Notes: a model not told the origin generated them from the letters alone. Counted from the first letter of the stretch, positions 51,809 through 59,590 are shown. The stretch is DNA of 64,000 nt from Halalkaliarchaeum desulfuricum (GCF_002952775.1 NZ_CP025066.1:3224001-3288000); one strand, 5' to 3'. Made by a program: numbers and translations.

Positions 51809-52206
51809 TATTCGACCAGTTCGATCGCGTCGTCGCCGTTCGGAACCGCACACAGGAACGCCCCCTCCTCGTCGCCGTCGTTTCGGTACCAGTGGACGGT
51901 TCCCGCGGGGATCAACAGGGCGTCGCCCGCCGAGACGACGTACTTCTCCGTGTCGGCTCCCTCGCCGATGCCGACGGTGTACTCGCCTTCGAGGACGTAC
52001 TGTTCGTGCTCGACCTCGTTTGTGTGTTTCGGCACTTCTGCGCCGGGGGCGAGCGTGAACCGCCGGATCGCGAAGTTCGGTGCCCCGTCGGACTCGTCGA
52101 TCAGGACGCCCTTGGCGAGACCGTCGGCGGCGTCGACAGGTTCGTCGGTCACGTCGGCTGCGCGCTTGACGACCGGATCGACGTTTCGGGCGGATGTGTC
52201 GTTCAT
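51808..52206 (-). CDS. Cupin-domain protein
   Basis: 132 residues with a single cupin barrel. Motif 1 is EVPKHTNEVEHEQYVLEGEYTVGIG (in pieces, His-x...His-x3-Glu) and motif 2 is GDALLIPAGTVHWYRNDGDEEG. Co-transcribed with the SDR, so the two may act on one substrate. No signal peptide. Confidence 0.85.
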   Translation of the reverse strand: MNDTSARNVDPVVKRAADVTDEPVDAADGLAKGVLIDESDGAPNFAIRRFTLAPGAEVPKHTNEVEHEQYVLEGEYTVGIGEGADTEKYVVSAGDALLIPAGTVHWYRNDGDEEGAFLCAVPNGDDAIELVE

Positions 52207-52282
52207 ACCGACTACTGGTCCCCGACGACCAAAAATCCGGGTACCGGCACGCTTTTAAGGTTCGTCGGATCGAAGTCCCACT

Positions 52283-53473
52283 ATGCGCGGTATTCACATC
52301 GGGAGCGCGTTCGGCATTCCCGTCAGGCTCAACTGGACGTTTCTCATCATTCTCCCTATTTTCGCGTACATTATCGGCGCGGACATCGGTCTGATTGCGG
52401 AGGCGCTCAACGAGTTGTTCGCGGCGGACATCGACGTCGCCCAACTCGAAAACGGGATGACCCAGTGGGTGCTCGGGCTGGTCGCCGCGATCGGGCTGTT
52501 CGTCGGCGTGTTGCTCCACGAGTTCGGCCACTCGCTGGTGGCGATGCGGTACGGCTACGAGATCGACTCGATCACGCTGTGGCTCCTGGGCGGGCTCGCG
52601 AGCTTCACGGAGTTCCCCGAGGACTGGAAACACGAGTTCTGGATCGCCATCGCCGGCCCGGTGGTCAGCGTCGCCGTCGGCGTCGTCTCGTACGTCGGGT
52701 TCCTGTTGACGCCGTCGGGACTGGACGGCGTGGCGTTCGTGCTGGGCTATCTGGCGCTGCTCAACGTCGTGCTCGCGGTTTTCAACATGCTTCCGGGCTT
52801 CCCGATGGACGGCGGTCGGGTGCTCCGTGCGCTGCTGGCGCGCAAGCGCCCACACGCGCAGGCGACCCAGATGGCCGCCGAGGTGGGGAAGATCTTCGCG
52901 TTCGTGCTCGGACTGCTCGGACTGTTCGCGTTCAACGTGATCTTGATCCTGCTCGCGTTCTTCATCTACATCGCCGCCTCCGGGGAGGCCCAGCAGACCC
53001 TCCTCAAGGCCACCTTCGAGGGCGTCTGTGTCCGCGACGTGATGACGCCCAGGAGCGAACTCAAGACGGTGACGGAAACCGAAACCGTCGCAGAACTCTT
53101 CGAACGCATGTTCCGGGAGCGTCACACCGGCTATCCGGTCGTCCGCGGCGGGGAACTCGTCGGTGTCGTGACTCTCGACGACGCAAGCGACGTCAAGGAG
53201 GTCGAACGCGACGCCTACCGGATCGAGGACGTCATGTCGACCGACGTGACGACGATTCAACCCAACGAAGATGCGTTGACCGCCCTACGAACGATGCAGG
53301 AGAACGGCGTCGGCCGGCTGCCAGTCGTCGACGAGGAGGGAACCCTGGTCGGTCTCATCTCCCGGACCGACCTGATGACCGCGTTCGACGTCATCCGGTC
53401 GGGCGGGTCCGTCAGCCCATTCGACGGGGAGAACATTCCGGCACCGTTCGACGCCAGTAACCCGTCGAAGTGA
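52283..53473 (+). CDS. Site-2-protease family metalloprotease with CBS pair
   Basis: A 396-residue membrane protease (M50). The zinc motif HEFGH (His79-Glu80-His83) lies in a membrane helix; the third ligand region is NMLPGFPMDGGRVLRALLA. A tandem CBS pair (VRDVMTPRSELKTV and EDVMSTDVTTIQPNED) forms the cytoplasmic tail. Cleaves membrane-embedded regulators in related systems. TTTTAAGG (52253-52260) is a TATA-like box about 27 bases before the ATG. Confidence 0.92.
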   Translation: MRGIHIGSAFGIPVRLNWTFLIILPIFAYIIGADIGLIAEALNELFAADIDVAQLENGMTQWVLGLVAAIGLFVGVLLHEFGHSLVAMRYGYEIDSITLWLLGGLASFTEFPEDWKHEFWIAIAGPVVSVAVGVVSYVGFLLTPSGLDGVAFVLGYLALLNVVLAVFNMLPGFPMDGGRVLRALLARKRPHAQATQMAAEVGKIFAFVLGLLGLFAFNVILILLAFFIYIAASGEAQQTLLKATFEGVCVRDVMTPRSELKTVTETETVAELFERMFRERHTGYPVVRGGELVGVVTLDDASDVKEVERDAYRIEDVMSTDVTTIQPNEDALTALRTMQENGVGRLPVVDEEGTLVGLISRTDLMTAFDVIRSGGSVSPFDGENIPAPFDASNPSK

Positions 53474-53512
53474 CGCAGGGGCCAGGGACCGAGCGTGACG
53501 CTATTTCCGGCG

Positions 53513-55165
53513 TTACGCTTCGACTTCCTCGTCGCCGGCGCCGGGCGCGTGTCGCTTCACCCGTTCGACCGCCTCGATGCAGCCGGATCGTGAGGCGTAC
53601 CCCTCGCCCGAATCGGCGATGATATTGCCGTTCCGGTGCCGCAGCCGCCAGCGCCACTCGCCAGCGGCGTCCTCGTACACCTCGAACGCGGCGCGTTCGA
53701 CGTCGAGGATGTCCGCTTCGGGGGCGTACTCGCGGATGCGATCGACAGCCTCGATGCAGCCGGACCGGGAGGCGTACCCTTCCCCCGAGTCGGCGATGAT
53801 GTTGCCGTTCTGGTGTCGCAGCCGCCAGCGCCACTCGCCGCCTTTGTCCTCGTACACCTCGAAGACAGCGTCGGTGTTCGTTTCCTCCTCCGGTTCGGTA
53901 CCCGGGTCGAGGATCGGTGCCTCGTTGACGTTTGTCCGGACGCTTTCGAGCCCGTTTCGGGCGTCACTGCGTCGGGTGTATCCCTGACCGGAGTCGGCGA
54001 GGATGTTCCCGTTCTCGTGGAGGAGCCGCCAGCGGTACTGGCCGGCCCGGTCGCGGTACACCTCGAACGCCGCCGGGTCGATGTCGAGGTAATCCGCTGC
54101 CGAGACGTGATCGCGAACGTTTCGCATCGCCCGCCGGGCGTTCGACTTGGAGGCGTATCCCTCCCCCGAGTCGGCGATGATGTTGCCGTTCTCGTGTCTG
54201 AGCCGCCAGCGCCATCGACCGCCCTCGTCTTCGAACACCTCGTAGGTGGCCGCGCTCTCGAGGTCCTCCTCGACGCTGGGAACCGCGATGTCGGGTTCGT
54301 CGGCGTCTTCGGGCACCGGCTCGCCGTCCTCGGTCGTCGTTTCGACGGCCTCGGACTCGAGCCGCAGGACGCCCGCGCCGAGCGCGTTCCGCATCACGCT
54401 GTGCATTCCCTGCTGGCACTTCTGGCGGGAGCTGTATCCCTGGCCCGCAGCGGCGATCACGTTTCCGTTGCGGTGCCGCAGCCGCCAGCGGTGCTTTCCG
54501 CCCCGATCCTCGAACAGTTCGAACCTGGCGCTCGAACTGTGCAGGGCCTCGATCTCTGCCTCCCGTTGTGAGAGTTTCTCCTCGATCTCCGCCAGTTCCT
54601 CCTGTCCAGCCGCGAGATCGCCCTCGAGTTCCTCGGCGCGGGACGTCGACTCCTCGGCCCGTGCCGAGGACATCTCGAGTTCCTGCCGCTGTCGTTCCGT
54701 CGTCTCGGTGAGTTGCGCGTGCTCGTCGTACACCGGGTCGGTCCACAGCGGAACGACGGTGCCGGCGAGCCCGATGACGATCAACCCGACCGCGTACACG
54801 CCGATGATGTCGGCTCGCCCGGTCGCACGCGGCCACCCGTCGGGAAACACCGACAGGAACCAGACGACCGCGACCACCGAAAGCAGCCCGCCGACGACGG
54901 CGAGCCACATCGCCGTGCGTCGCAGCGGGAACCGTATCACCGCGCCGAGCATGATCAACGGCGGTGCGAGCGCCGCCAGCGCGTACCCGATCCCACGTGA
55001 CATCGTCTGGGCGTCCGTGAAGGCGAAGACGACTACGCCGAGCAGGCCGGCGATGACGCCCAGTAAGAACAGCCAGTATCCGAAGATTTCGTCGTCCGTT
55101 CTGGCCGTCCCGATCCGGTTGGTGTACAGCGACTGAAGTGTTCCGGACGGTTGTTGATCCGACAT
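53513..55165 (-). CDS. Membrane protein with five DUF1508-type repeats
   Basis: 550 residues. About five membrane helices (25-155), then a coiled coil (EMSSARAEESTSRAEELEGDL ... LSQREAEIEAL, about 165-205), then five repeats of about 60 residues. The repeat core is FEVYED-x-GG-x-WRWRLRHxNGNIIADSGEGYASR-like, e.g. starting at about 214, 300, 365, 430 and 490. These YegP-like units are thought to form a beta-alpha fold of unknown role. The last two repeats are almost identical in DNA (53577-53660 and 53757-53840), so recent duplication is likely. A shorter relative at 22417 is frameshifted. Confidence 0.82.
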   Translation of the reverse strand: MSDQQPSGTLQSLYTNRIGTARTDDEIFGYWLFLLGVIAGLLGVVVFAFTDAQTMSRGIGYALAALAPPLIMLGAVIRFPLRRTAMWLAVVGGLLSVVAVVWFLSVFPDGWPRATGRADIIGVYAVGLIVIGLAGTVVPLWTDPVYDEHAQLTETTERQRQELEMSSARAEESTSRAEELEGDLAAGQEELAEIEEKLSQREAEIEALHSSSARFELFEDRGGKHRWRLRHRNGNVIAAAGQGYSSRQKCQQGMHSVMRNALGAGVLRLESEAVETTTEDGEPVPEDADEPDIAVPSVEEDLESAATYEVFEDEGGRWRWRLRHENGNIIADSGEGYASKSNARRAMRNVRDHVSAADYLDIDPAAFEVYRDRAGQYRWRLLHENGNILADSGQGYTRRSDARNGLESVRTNVNEAPILDPGTEPEEETNTDAVFEVYEDKGGEWRWRLRHQNGNIIADSGEGYASRSGCIEAVDRIREYAPEADILDVERAAFEVYEDAAGEWRWRLRHRNGNIIADSGEGYASRSGCIEAVERVKRHAPGAGDEEVEA

Positions 55166-55240
55166 GTATGGGAGATGAACTGCCAGCTATATACCAGTAT
55201 GCACCCGGTTGAAACTGGTTCGTCTCCTCCCTCCGGTCGT

Positions 55241-55272
55241 CGTCAGAAGGTCCGGGTGCGAGAATCGAACCA
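55241..55272 (-). repeat. Partial copy 1 of tRNA-His 3' end
   Basis: The stretch GTCGTCAGAAGGTCCGGGTG plus the following 12 bases repeats the T-arm and acceptor end of the tRNA-His gene at 55624, together with about 10 bases downstream of it. No anticodon half is present. It resembles the remnant left by an integration at the tRNA 3' end. Confidence 0.65.
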
Positions 55273-55327
55273 CAGTCGATCGCTTCCTTCCTCGGTTCGC
55301 TCGGAAGACTGCGCTCTCCCTGATTCG

Positions 55328-55419
55328 ATCTCGCCTTCCGGCTTTCTTCGTCACTTCGTTCCTCAGAAAGTCCGGGTGCGAGAATCGAACCGGAGCCAGA
55401 CGGTCGGCCTCGCTTCGCT
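55328..55419. repeat. 92-bp direct repeat, unit A (with tRNA 3' fragment)
   Basis: This 92-base unit is repeated with offset 117 at 55445-55536. It contains TCCGGGTGCGAGAATCGAAC (55371-55390), the T-arm/acceptor end of tRNA-His, and a GAGCGAAGCGAG-type motif at its right end. A diverged remnant of a tRNA-associated insertion is likely. Confidence 0.75.
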
Positions 55420-55444
55420 CGGCCGCTGCGACTGGCAGGGTGCT

Positions 55445-55536
55445 ATCTCGCCTTCCGGCTTTCTTCGTCACTTCGTTCCTCAGAAAGTCCGGGTGCGAGA
55501 ATCGAACCGGAGCCAGACGGTCGGCCTCGCTTCGCT
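55445..55536. repeat. 92-bp direct repeat, unit B (with tRNA 3' fragment)
   Basis: Second copy of the 92-base unit at 55328-55419, identical as far as read. It carries the third partial tRNA-His 3' end (55488-55507). A short linker of 25 bases separates the units. Confidence 0.75.
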
Positions 55537-55623
55537 GCGCTCAACTGCGCGGGCTGCCTCTTCCAAGGCCCGATTCTCTTCAAGTGGGACCTTCGACTCC
55601 TCACATTCGTTCGTCGTCAGAAG

Positions 55624-55696
55624 GTCCGGGTGCGAGAATCGAACCCGCGTCTCAGCCTCCACAAGGCTGAAGGATAACCACTACCCCAACCCGGAC
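55624..55696 (-). tRNA. tRNA-His (GTG anticodon)
   Basis: Reverse-strand cloverleaf: acceptor TCCGGGT/ACCCGGA, D-arm with GGTAGTGG, anticodon stem CAGCC/GGCTG around the loop TTGTGGA giving anticodon GTG, and T-arm GGTTCGATTC. A G at position -1 (55696) opposite C73 is encoded, the identity feature of tRNA-His. CCA is not encoded. Three partial copies of its 3' end lie downstream (55241-55536). Confidence 0.93.
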
Positions 55697-55776
55697 ACGC
55701 ACTTCAACGTACGCCGGCTGGACGGCATATACGTTACGGAACGGAAAAGCGATCTACAGAGAAAGCAGGCAGAGTG

Positions 55777-55851
55777 CCTCGGGGTCGTCCGAAAATCAGA
55801 GATTTTCGGGATCACGAGAATCTCCGATTCTCGAACGACTTGACCCCGAGG
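55777..55851 (+). repeat. Left-end structured sequence of the IS
   Basis: 75 bases folding as an outer stem CCTCGGGGTC/GACCCCGAGG (55777-55786 with 55842-55851) enclosing two perfect hairpins: CCGAAAATC-AGA-GATTTTCGG (55789-55809) and CGAGAATC-TCC-GATTCTCG (55815-55833). It has the same length, order and orientation as the right-end structure, with compensated base changes. Confidence 0.8.
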
Positions 55852-55870
55852 GTGAATGCCGTAAGCTCCA

Positions 55871-56329
55871 TTAGACGTGTTCAGTACGTTCGATATACTG
55901 TTCAATCGTCTGGCTAGATACCTCACCAGCCGTTCCAATGTAGTACGATTCTTCCCAGAATCCGCCACCCCAGAAGTAGTTTTCCAAAAGAGATTCGTGT
56001 TGCTGCCACATCTCTCTAGCTGTGATGCTCTTGACTTTTCGTGCAATTTCACTCGGGGAATGTTTTGGATGTGCTGAAAGAAACAGATGTACGTGGTCGG
56101 CTGAGATATGTAATGATAATATCTCGTAGCCGTACTCGTCACACACGTCTCTGAACGCTACTTCTAGCGACTGTTCTATCTTATCAAGCACCGGGTGGCG
56201 ATACTTTGGACATTGCAAATCTCCGATTTGCAAGCAGTCAATCTTCGATTGACGACACCACACAAAATGGTAGTTGATATTGTATACTGTGTGATTTGAC
56301 CGTGTTTCGCCCATACCGGCTAGAGTCAT
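55871..56329 (-). CDS. tnpA: IS200-type Y1 transposase TnpA
   Basis: 152 residues. HUH metal motif in ISADHVHLFLSAHP; the catalytic tyrosine is that of TIEQYIERT near the C-terminus. The N-terminal motif NYHFVWC is normally followed directly by PKYRHPVL, but here 15 residues (RQSKIDCLQIGDLQC) intervene, encoded by two hairpins (56210-56254). Without them the length (137) is normal for IS200. Activity of the altered protein is doubtful. GTG or ATG at 56314-56329. Confidence 0.88.
   Translation of the reverse strand: MTLAGMGETRSNHTVYNINYHFVWCRQSKIDCLQIGDLQCPKYRHPVLDKIEQSLEVAFRDVCDEYGYEILSLHISADHVHLFLSAHPKHSPSEIARKVKSITAREMWQQHESLLENYFWGGGFWEESYYIGTAGEVSSQTIEQYIERTEHV
56210..56254 (-). repeat. 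In-frame 45-base double-hairpin insert in tnpA
   Basis: Two hairpins with 3-base loops: TTGCAAATC-TCC-GATTTGCAA (56213-56233) and GTCAATC-TTC-GATTGAC (56237-56253). The design equals the inner hairpins of the IS ends. The insert keeps the reading frame and is bordered by ACA on both sides (56210-56212 and 56255-56257). Confidence 0.75.
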
Positions 56330-56373
56330 GGTAAAAACTTAAGTATATCCGCATCTAAGTATATGATGTAGAG

Positions 56374-56508
56374 ATGACCAAACGCCTCACCGTAGACTTC
56401 GAGGACGATTTGTACAAGGAGTTCTCGAAGAAGTGCATCGACGCTGAACGTCCAAAGTCAGAAGTCGTGCGTGAACTCGTTCAAGACTGGGTAAACGACC
56501 AAGAATGA
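56374..56508 (+). CDS. Ribbon-helix-helix protein of the IS
   Basis: 44 residues: MTKRLTVDFEDDLYKEFSKK, then a second helix with RPKSEVVRELVQDWV. This is a complete CopG/Arc-type ribbon-helix-helix domain that would bind DNA as a dimer. It overlaps tnpB by four bases (ATGA), so it is translated with it. Two copies of TAAGTATAT (56339-56347, 56357-56365) upstream are the promoter and possible operator. It could regulate transposition. Confidence 0.8.
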   Translation: MTKRLTVDFEDDLYKEFSKKCIDAERPKSEVVRELVQDWVNDQE

Positions 56509-57863
56509 CACAGATACAGGCTCTCACGAAGACACTCGTGTTCCCGCTGGATATGCAGAGTGGCAACGAGAGCCTGCTTCACGATGCCCGCTTGGAATGT
56601 CGTCGCGTGTTCAACGAGGTGCTACGCCTCAACTACGATGGATGGGACTGGAACGAGATAGAAGACGTTGTTGAGCAGAACGCAGACCTTGTTCAAAACA
56701 CCGCACAACGCATCATCGACAAAGCCTTTGACGCACTCAACAACTACTACGACAACGACGACTGGGGTCGTCCGTGGTACAAACACGAGACGTTCCCCTT
56801 GCGGATGAACTACGGCGAAGGCTACAACCTCTTTCTCGAAGACGAAACGATTCGGTTCCGTATCAGTGCAAAACCGTACAAACACGTCAAAGGCGAGCTT
56901 CGCGGCACGACAGATCAGTTCGACCTGCTCACACAGGCGATGAAAGACGATCACTGGCACGTTGGCACTGCCGAGGCACTTGTCCGAAACGGACGCGAAG
57001 AATTGCACGTCACCGTCACCAACGAAACTGCTGAAGTAGGTACAAAAGCAGCGGCAGAAACGGTCGTTGGCGTCGATATTAACGAAGACTGTGTTGCACT
57101 GGCGGCACTGACTGAACACGGAATCGAAGACTCAATTGTTCTCGACTACCCGGAAATCAAGGAACAACGCCACCGCTACTTCACGATGCGGAAGCGGATG
57201 CAGGAAGCCGGACAGACTGCGTTCAACGACGTGTTCTGCGACAAGGAGCAACGGTTCGTTCACGACCAGCTACACACGGTTTCACGGCGCGTAGTCGAGT
57301 GGATTCAGCAGTTCAACAGTCCCGTGATTGTCTTTGAAGACCTCAAAGACATGAGAGACGACATTGAGTACGGGACTCGACTGAACCGGCGACTCCATTC
57401 ACTGCCGTTCGCCAAACTGCGCGACTATATCACGTACAAGGCGGCATGGCAGGGTATTCCGTCAGACGATGTTGACCCTGAGTACACCAGTCAACGGTGT
57501 CCTGTCTGTGGACACACAGAACGGGGGAACCGCCACAAGAAACGGTTCAAATGCCGTGAGTGCGAGCATCAAGACCACGCCGACCGTGGCGCTGGTGTGA
57601 GTGTCGCGCAGAAGTGGCTGAGAAAGCAAGAAGACAGAAATGTGCCTGCTCTCAACACACTCCCACAGGTTCGAAAGTGGGAGTTGCGACAGCAGGCATC
57701 GGGGCCTGTGAACGGCCCGACCGTGACCCACCACACCGTTGAAGGCTATCAAACCGAGGGTGTGTCGGGTGTGTCCGACCAATCCACGGGAAGAAGCTCC
57801 GGGGTCGTACGGAAGACACAGTCTTCCGTGATGACGAGAGACGAAGTCTCTCGAACCACTTGA
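56505..57863 (+). CDS. tnpB: RNA-guided nuclease TnpB
   Basis: 452 residues. RuvC-like catalytic acids: VVGVDINEDCVAL (Asp, about 193), VIVFEDLKDM (Glu) and HADRGAGVSVAQ (Asp). The zinc ribbon is CPVCGH ... CRECEH just before the third motif. The last motif differs from the common DxNAAxN. The final 25 codons run through the right-end structure (57797-57871), the expected place of the guide (omega/sot) RNA scaffold. TnpB cuts DNA at RNA-specified sites and helps the element persist. Confidence 0.9.
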   Translation: MTQIQALTKTLVFPLDMQSGNESLLHDARLECRRVFNEVLRLNYDGWDWNEIEDVVEQNADLVQNTAQRIIDKAFDALNNYYDNDDWGRPWYKHETFPLRMNYGEGYNLFLEDETIRFRISAKPYKHVKGELRGTTDQFDLLTQAMKDDHWHVGTAEALVRNGREELHVTVTNETAEVGTKAAAETVVGVDINEDCVALAALTEHGIEDSIVLDYPEIKEQRHRYFTMRKRMQEAGQTAFNDVFCDKEQRFVHDQLHTVSRRVVEWIQQFNSPVIVFEDLKDMRDDIEYGTRLNRRLHSLPFAKLRDYITYKAAWQGIPSDDVDPEYTSQRCPVCGHTERGNRHKKRFKCRECEHQDHADRGAGVSVAQKWLRKQEDRNVPALNTLPQVRKWELRQQASGPVNGPTVTHHTVEGYQTEGVSGVSDQSTGRSSGVVRKTQSSVMTRDEVSRTT

Positions 57864-57871
57864 CCCCGGAG
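57797..57871 (+). ncRNA. Right-end structure / candidate omegaRNA scaffold
   Basis: 75 bases with outer stem CTCCGGGGTC/GACCCCGGAG and two perfect hairpins: ACGGAAGAC-ACA-GTCTTCCGT (57809-57829) and CGAGAGAC-GAA-GTCTCTCG (57835-57853). It overlaps the tnpB 3' end; the stop is at 57861-57863. In known TnpB systems the guide starts right after such a scaffold, which here would be sequence from 57872, the last codons of dnaG. Confidence 0.6.
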
Positions 57872-57875
57872 CAGT

Positions 57876-59327
57876 TCACGCTTCCACGAGCAACTGATCC
57901 GCAGTCAACACCCGCGTCCCGATCGGCTTTTTGACGTAGTCGCCGGCCGATCGGGCCACGAGCTGGTCGACGCCGCGCTGGGCCGCCACGTCGAGGAGTC
58001 GCTGGGTCGCCTCCCCGTCGACGACCATCGCGTGTGGCGCCGTCTCCCGGCGTTCGACAGCGTCGAACGCGTCGTCGCCGTCGATTTCCTCGAGGAGTTC
58101 GAACTCCGCATCGAGCAATCTAGCGAGCCCCGTCGATTCCGCGATGACCTCCTCGACGTGGCTCCGGAGCGTTCGGGGTCCGTCTTCGGACACCTCCTCG
58201 TCGGACTCGGTGGGCGCTGCTTCGGTCGTCTCGGGTTCCCCGTCAGCTACCGGTTCTTCGCCGTCAGCTACCGGTTCTTCGCCTTCCTCGGGGGTCTCGA
58301 CGTCCAATTCCGTGACGTCGGGTTCTGCCGGGTCAGGCTCCACCGCCGGGGCGACTTCGTCAACGGTTTCGACATCGAATTCGGCGGTTTCGACCGCCTC
58401 GTCCGTTTCCTCATCGGTTTCTCCCTCGTCGGTCGGTTCAGGGGCCGCCGGGTCAGTCGGAACCCGCGACCCCGACAGAGGGTCCGTGCCGTCCCCCTGC
58501 AGTGAGAGCCGGGCGTTGGGTTCGTCGGCGATCTGGGCGTACGGCACCTTCGCCCGGAGGGCGTCCATGACCTCCGTCCGGTCGAGTTCCTCGACGGAGC
58601 GGCCCGCCGGCGCGAACGTCACGTAGTCGACGCTGCCGATCTGGGCGAGCTCCTGGAGGATGAGCTCGCCGCCGCGGTCGCCGTCCAGAAACGCCGTCAC
58701 TGTCCGCTCTTCGGTGAGGTCGGCGATCACGTCCGGGACGTTGGTCCCCTCGACCGCGATTGCGTTTTTGATGCCACACTGGAGCAGCCGCCCGACGTCG
58801 GCCCGCCCCTCGACGACGATGACGGCGTCGGAGTCGTGGACGCGGGGACCGGCAGGCAGCCCCTCGTATTCGTCGATGTCGTCGATCCGGGCAGACTCGC
58901 GGACCTCCGCGAGGATCTCCTCGCTTGTGATGATCGACTCGTCGAACCCCTCCGCGAGCAGTTCCTTGGCCCGGTCGACGACCGCCCGGCGCTTGGCCGC
59001 ACGGACGTCCTCGATGTCCGTCACTTCGATGTGGGCGTGGCACGGGCCCACACGGGTGATCGTCTCGAGCGAGGCCGCCAGGATCGCCGTCTCCGCCTTG
59101 TTCAGGCTGGAGGCGATCGTCACCTCGCCGAACGACTGGCCGTTCTCCGATTCGATCTGTACGTCGATGCGACCGACCTTCGAGGCCTGCTGGAGCTCCC
59201 GGAGGTCCAGCTCCTCGCCGAGTAGCCCCTCGGTCTGGCCGAATACCGCGCCGACAACGTCGGAACGTTCGACGACGCCGTCGGCGGCGATGGTCGCGTG
59301 AATGAGATATTTTGCTGTGTCGTTCAT
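57876..59327 (-). CDS. dnaG: Archaeal DnaG-like primase
   Basis: A 483-residue archaeal DnaG. The TOPRIM motifs are VIVVEGRADVGRLL (about 170-183, Glu) and VTAFLDGDRGGELIL (about 210, Asp-x-Asp). The N-terminal 160 residues and the C-terminal DUF3388-like part match the archaeal form, which also joins the RNA exosome. The acidic linker (about 285-390) carries in-frame repeats such as EEPVADGEEPVADGE. The stop lies four bases from the IS right end, so the insertion spared the gene. Confidence 0.93.
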   Translation of the reverse strand: MNDTAKYLIHATIAADGVVERSDVVGAVFGQTEGLLGEELDLRELQQASKVGRIDVQIESENGQSFGEVTIASSLNKAETAILAASLETITRVGPCHAHIEVTDIEDVRAAKRRAVVDRAKELLAEGFDESIITSEEILAEVRESARIDDIDEYEGLPAGPRVHDSDAVIVVEGRADVGRLLQCGIKNAIAVEGTNVPDVIADLTEERTVTAFLDGDRGGELILQELAQIGSVDYVTFAPAGRSVEELDRTEVMDALRAKVPYAQIADEPNARLSLQGDGTDPLSGSRVPTDPAAPEPTDEGETDEETDEAVETAEFDVETVDEVAPAVEPDPAEPDVTELDVETPEEGEEPVADGEEPVADGEPETTEAAPTESDEEVSEDGPRTLRSHVEEVIAESTGLARLLDAEFELLEEIDGDDAFDAVERRETAPHAMVVDGEATQRLLDVAAQRGVDQLVARSAGDYVKKPIGTRVLTADQLLVEA

Positions 59328-59590
59328 GGATGTGTCCCCCTCGGCGCGCGAGGCGGTGTGAATGTGGGTGATGTGATGATAGTGTGGCTGTCGCGGTGTG
59401 AATCGCCGCGGCAGTCCCGGCCATCACGGCCGGGCCACACGATTGCAGTGTCACCGGCAGAATACTACGAACGGTCGCCGCATATACCTGTCGTCGCGGT
59501 CTCAGCGCTGATATTTCGACGGCGGAACCCCGAACCGCCGAAGACGAAACGGACAACTGTCTCGGCGTCCACTGGTTCCAACAACAACCG

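Larger units (their letters stand above)
55777..57871. mobile_element. IS200/IS605-type element
   Basis: About 2.1 kb with a Y1 transposase gene (minus strand), a 44-codon ribbon-helix-helix gene and a tnpB gene (plus strand), bounded by two related 75-base structured ends. No terminal inverted repeats, as expected for the family. The right end stops four bases before the dnaG stop codon; the left side lies 80 bases from tRNA-His. Exact boundaries need comparison with an empty site. Confidence 0.85.

Noticed and set aside
50888-53260. A 790-codon frame including the SDR gene
   Set aside because: Only the last 306 codons match an SDR. The upstream part lies opposite the cupin and S2P genes and is a shadow; the start at 51808 is used.
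55151-55843. Protein-like frames across the tRNA-His region
   Set aside because: They come from the repeated tRNA ends and GAGCGAAGCGAG motifs and have no family match.
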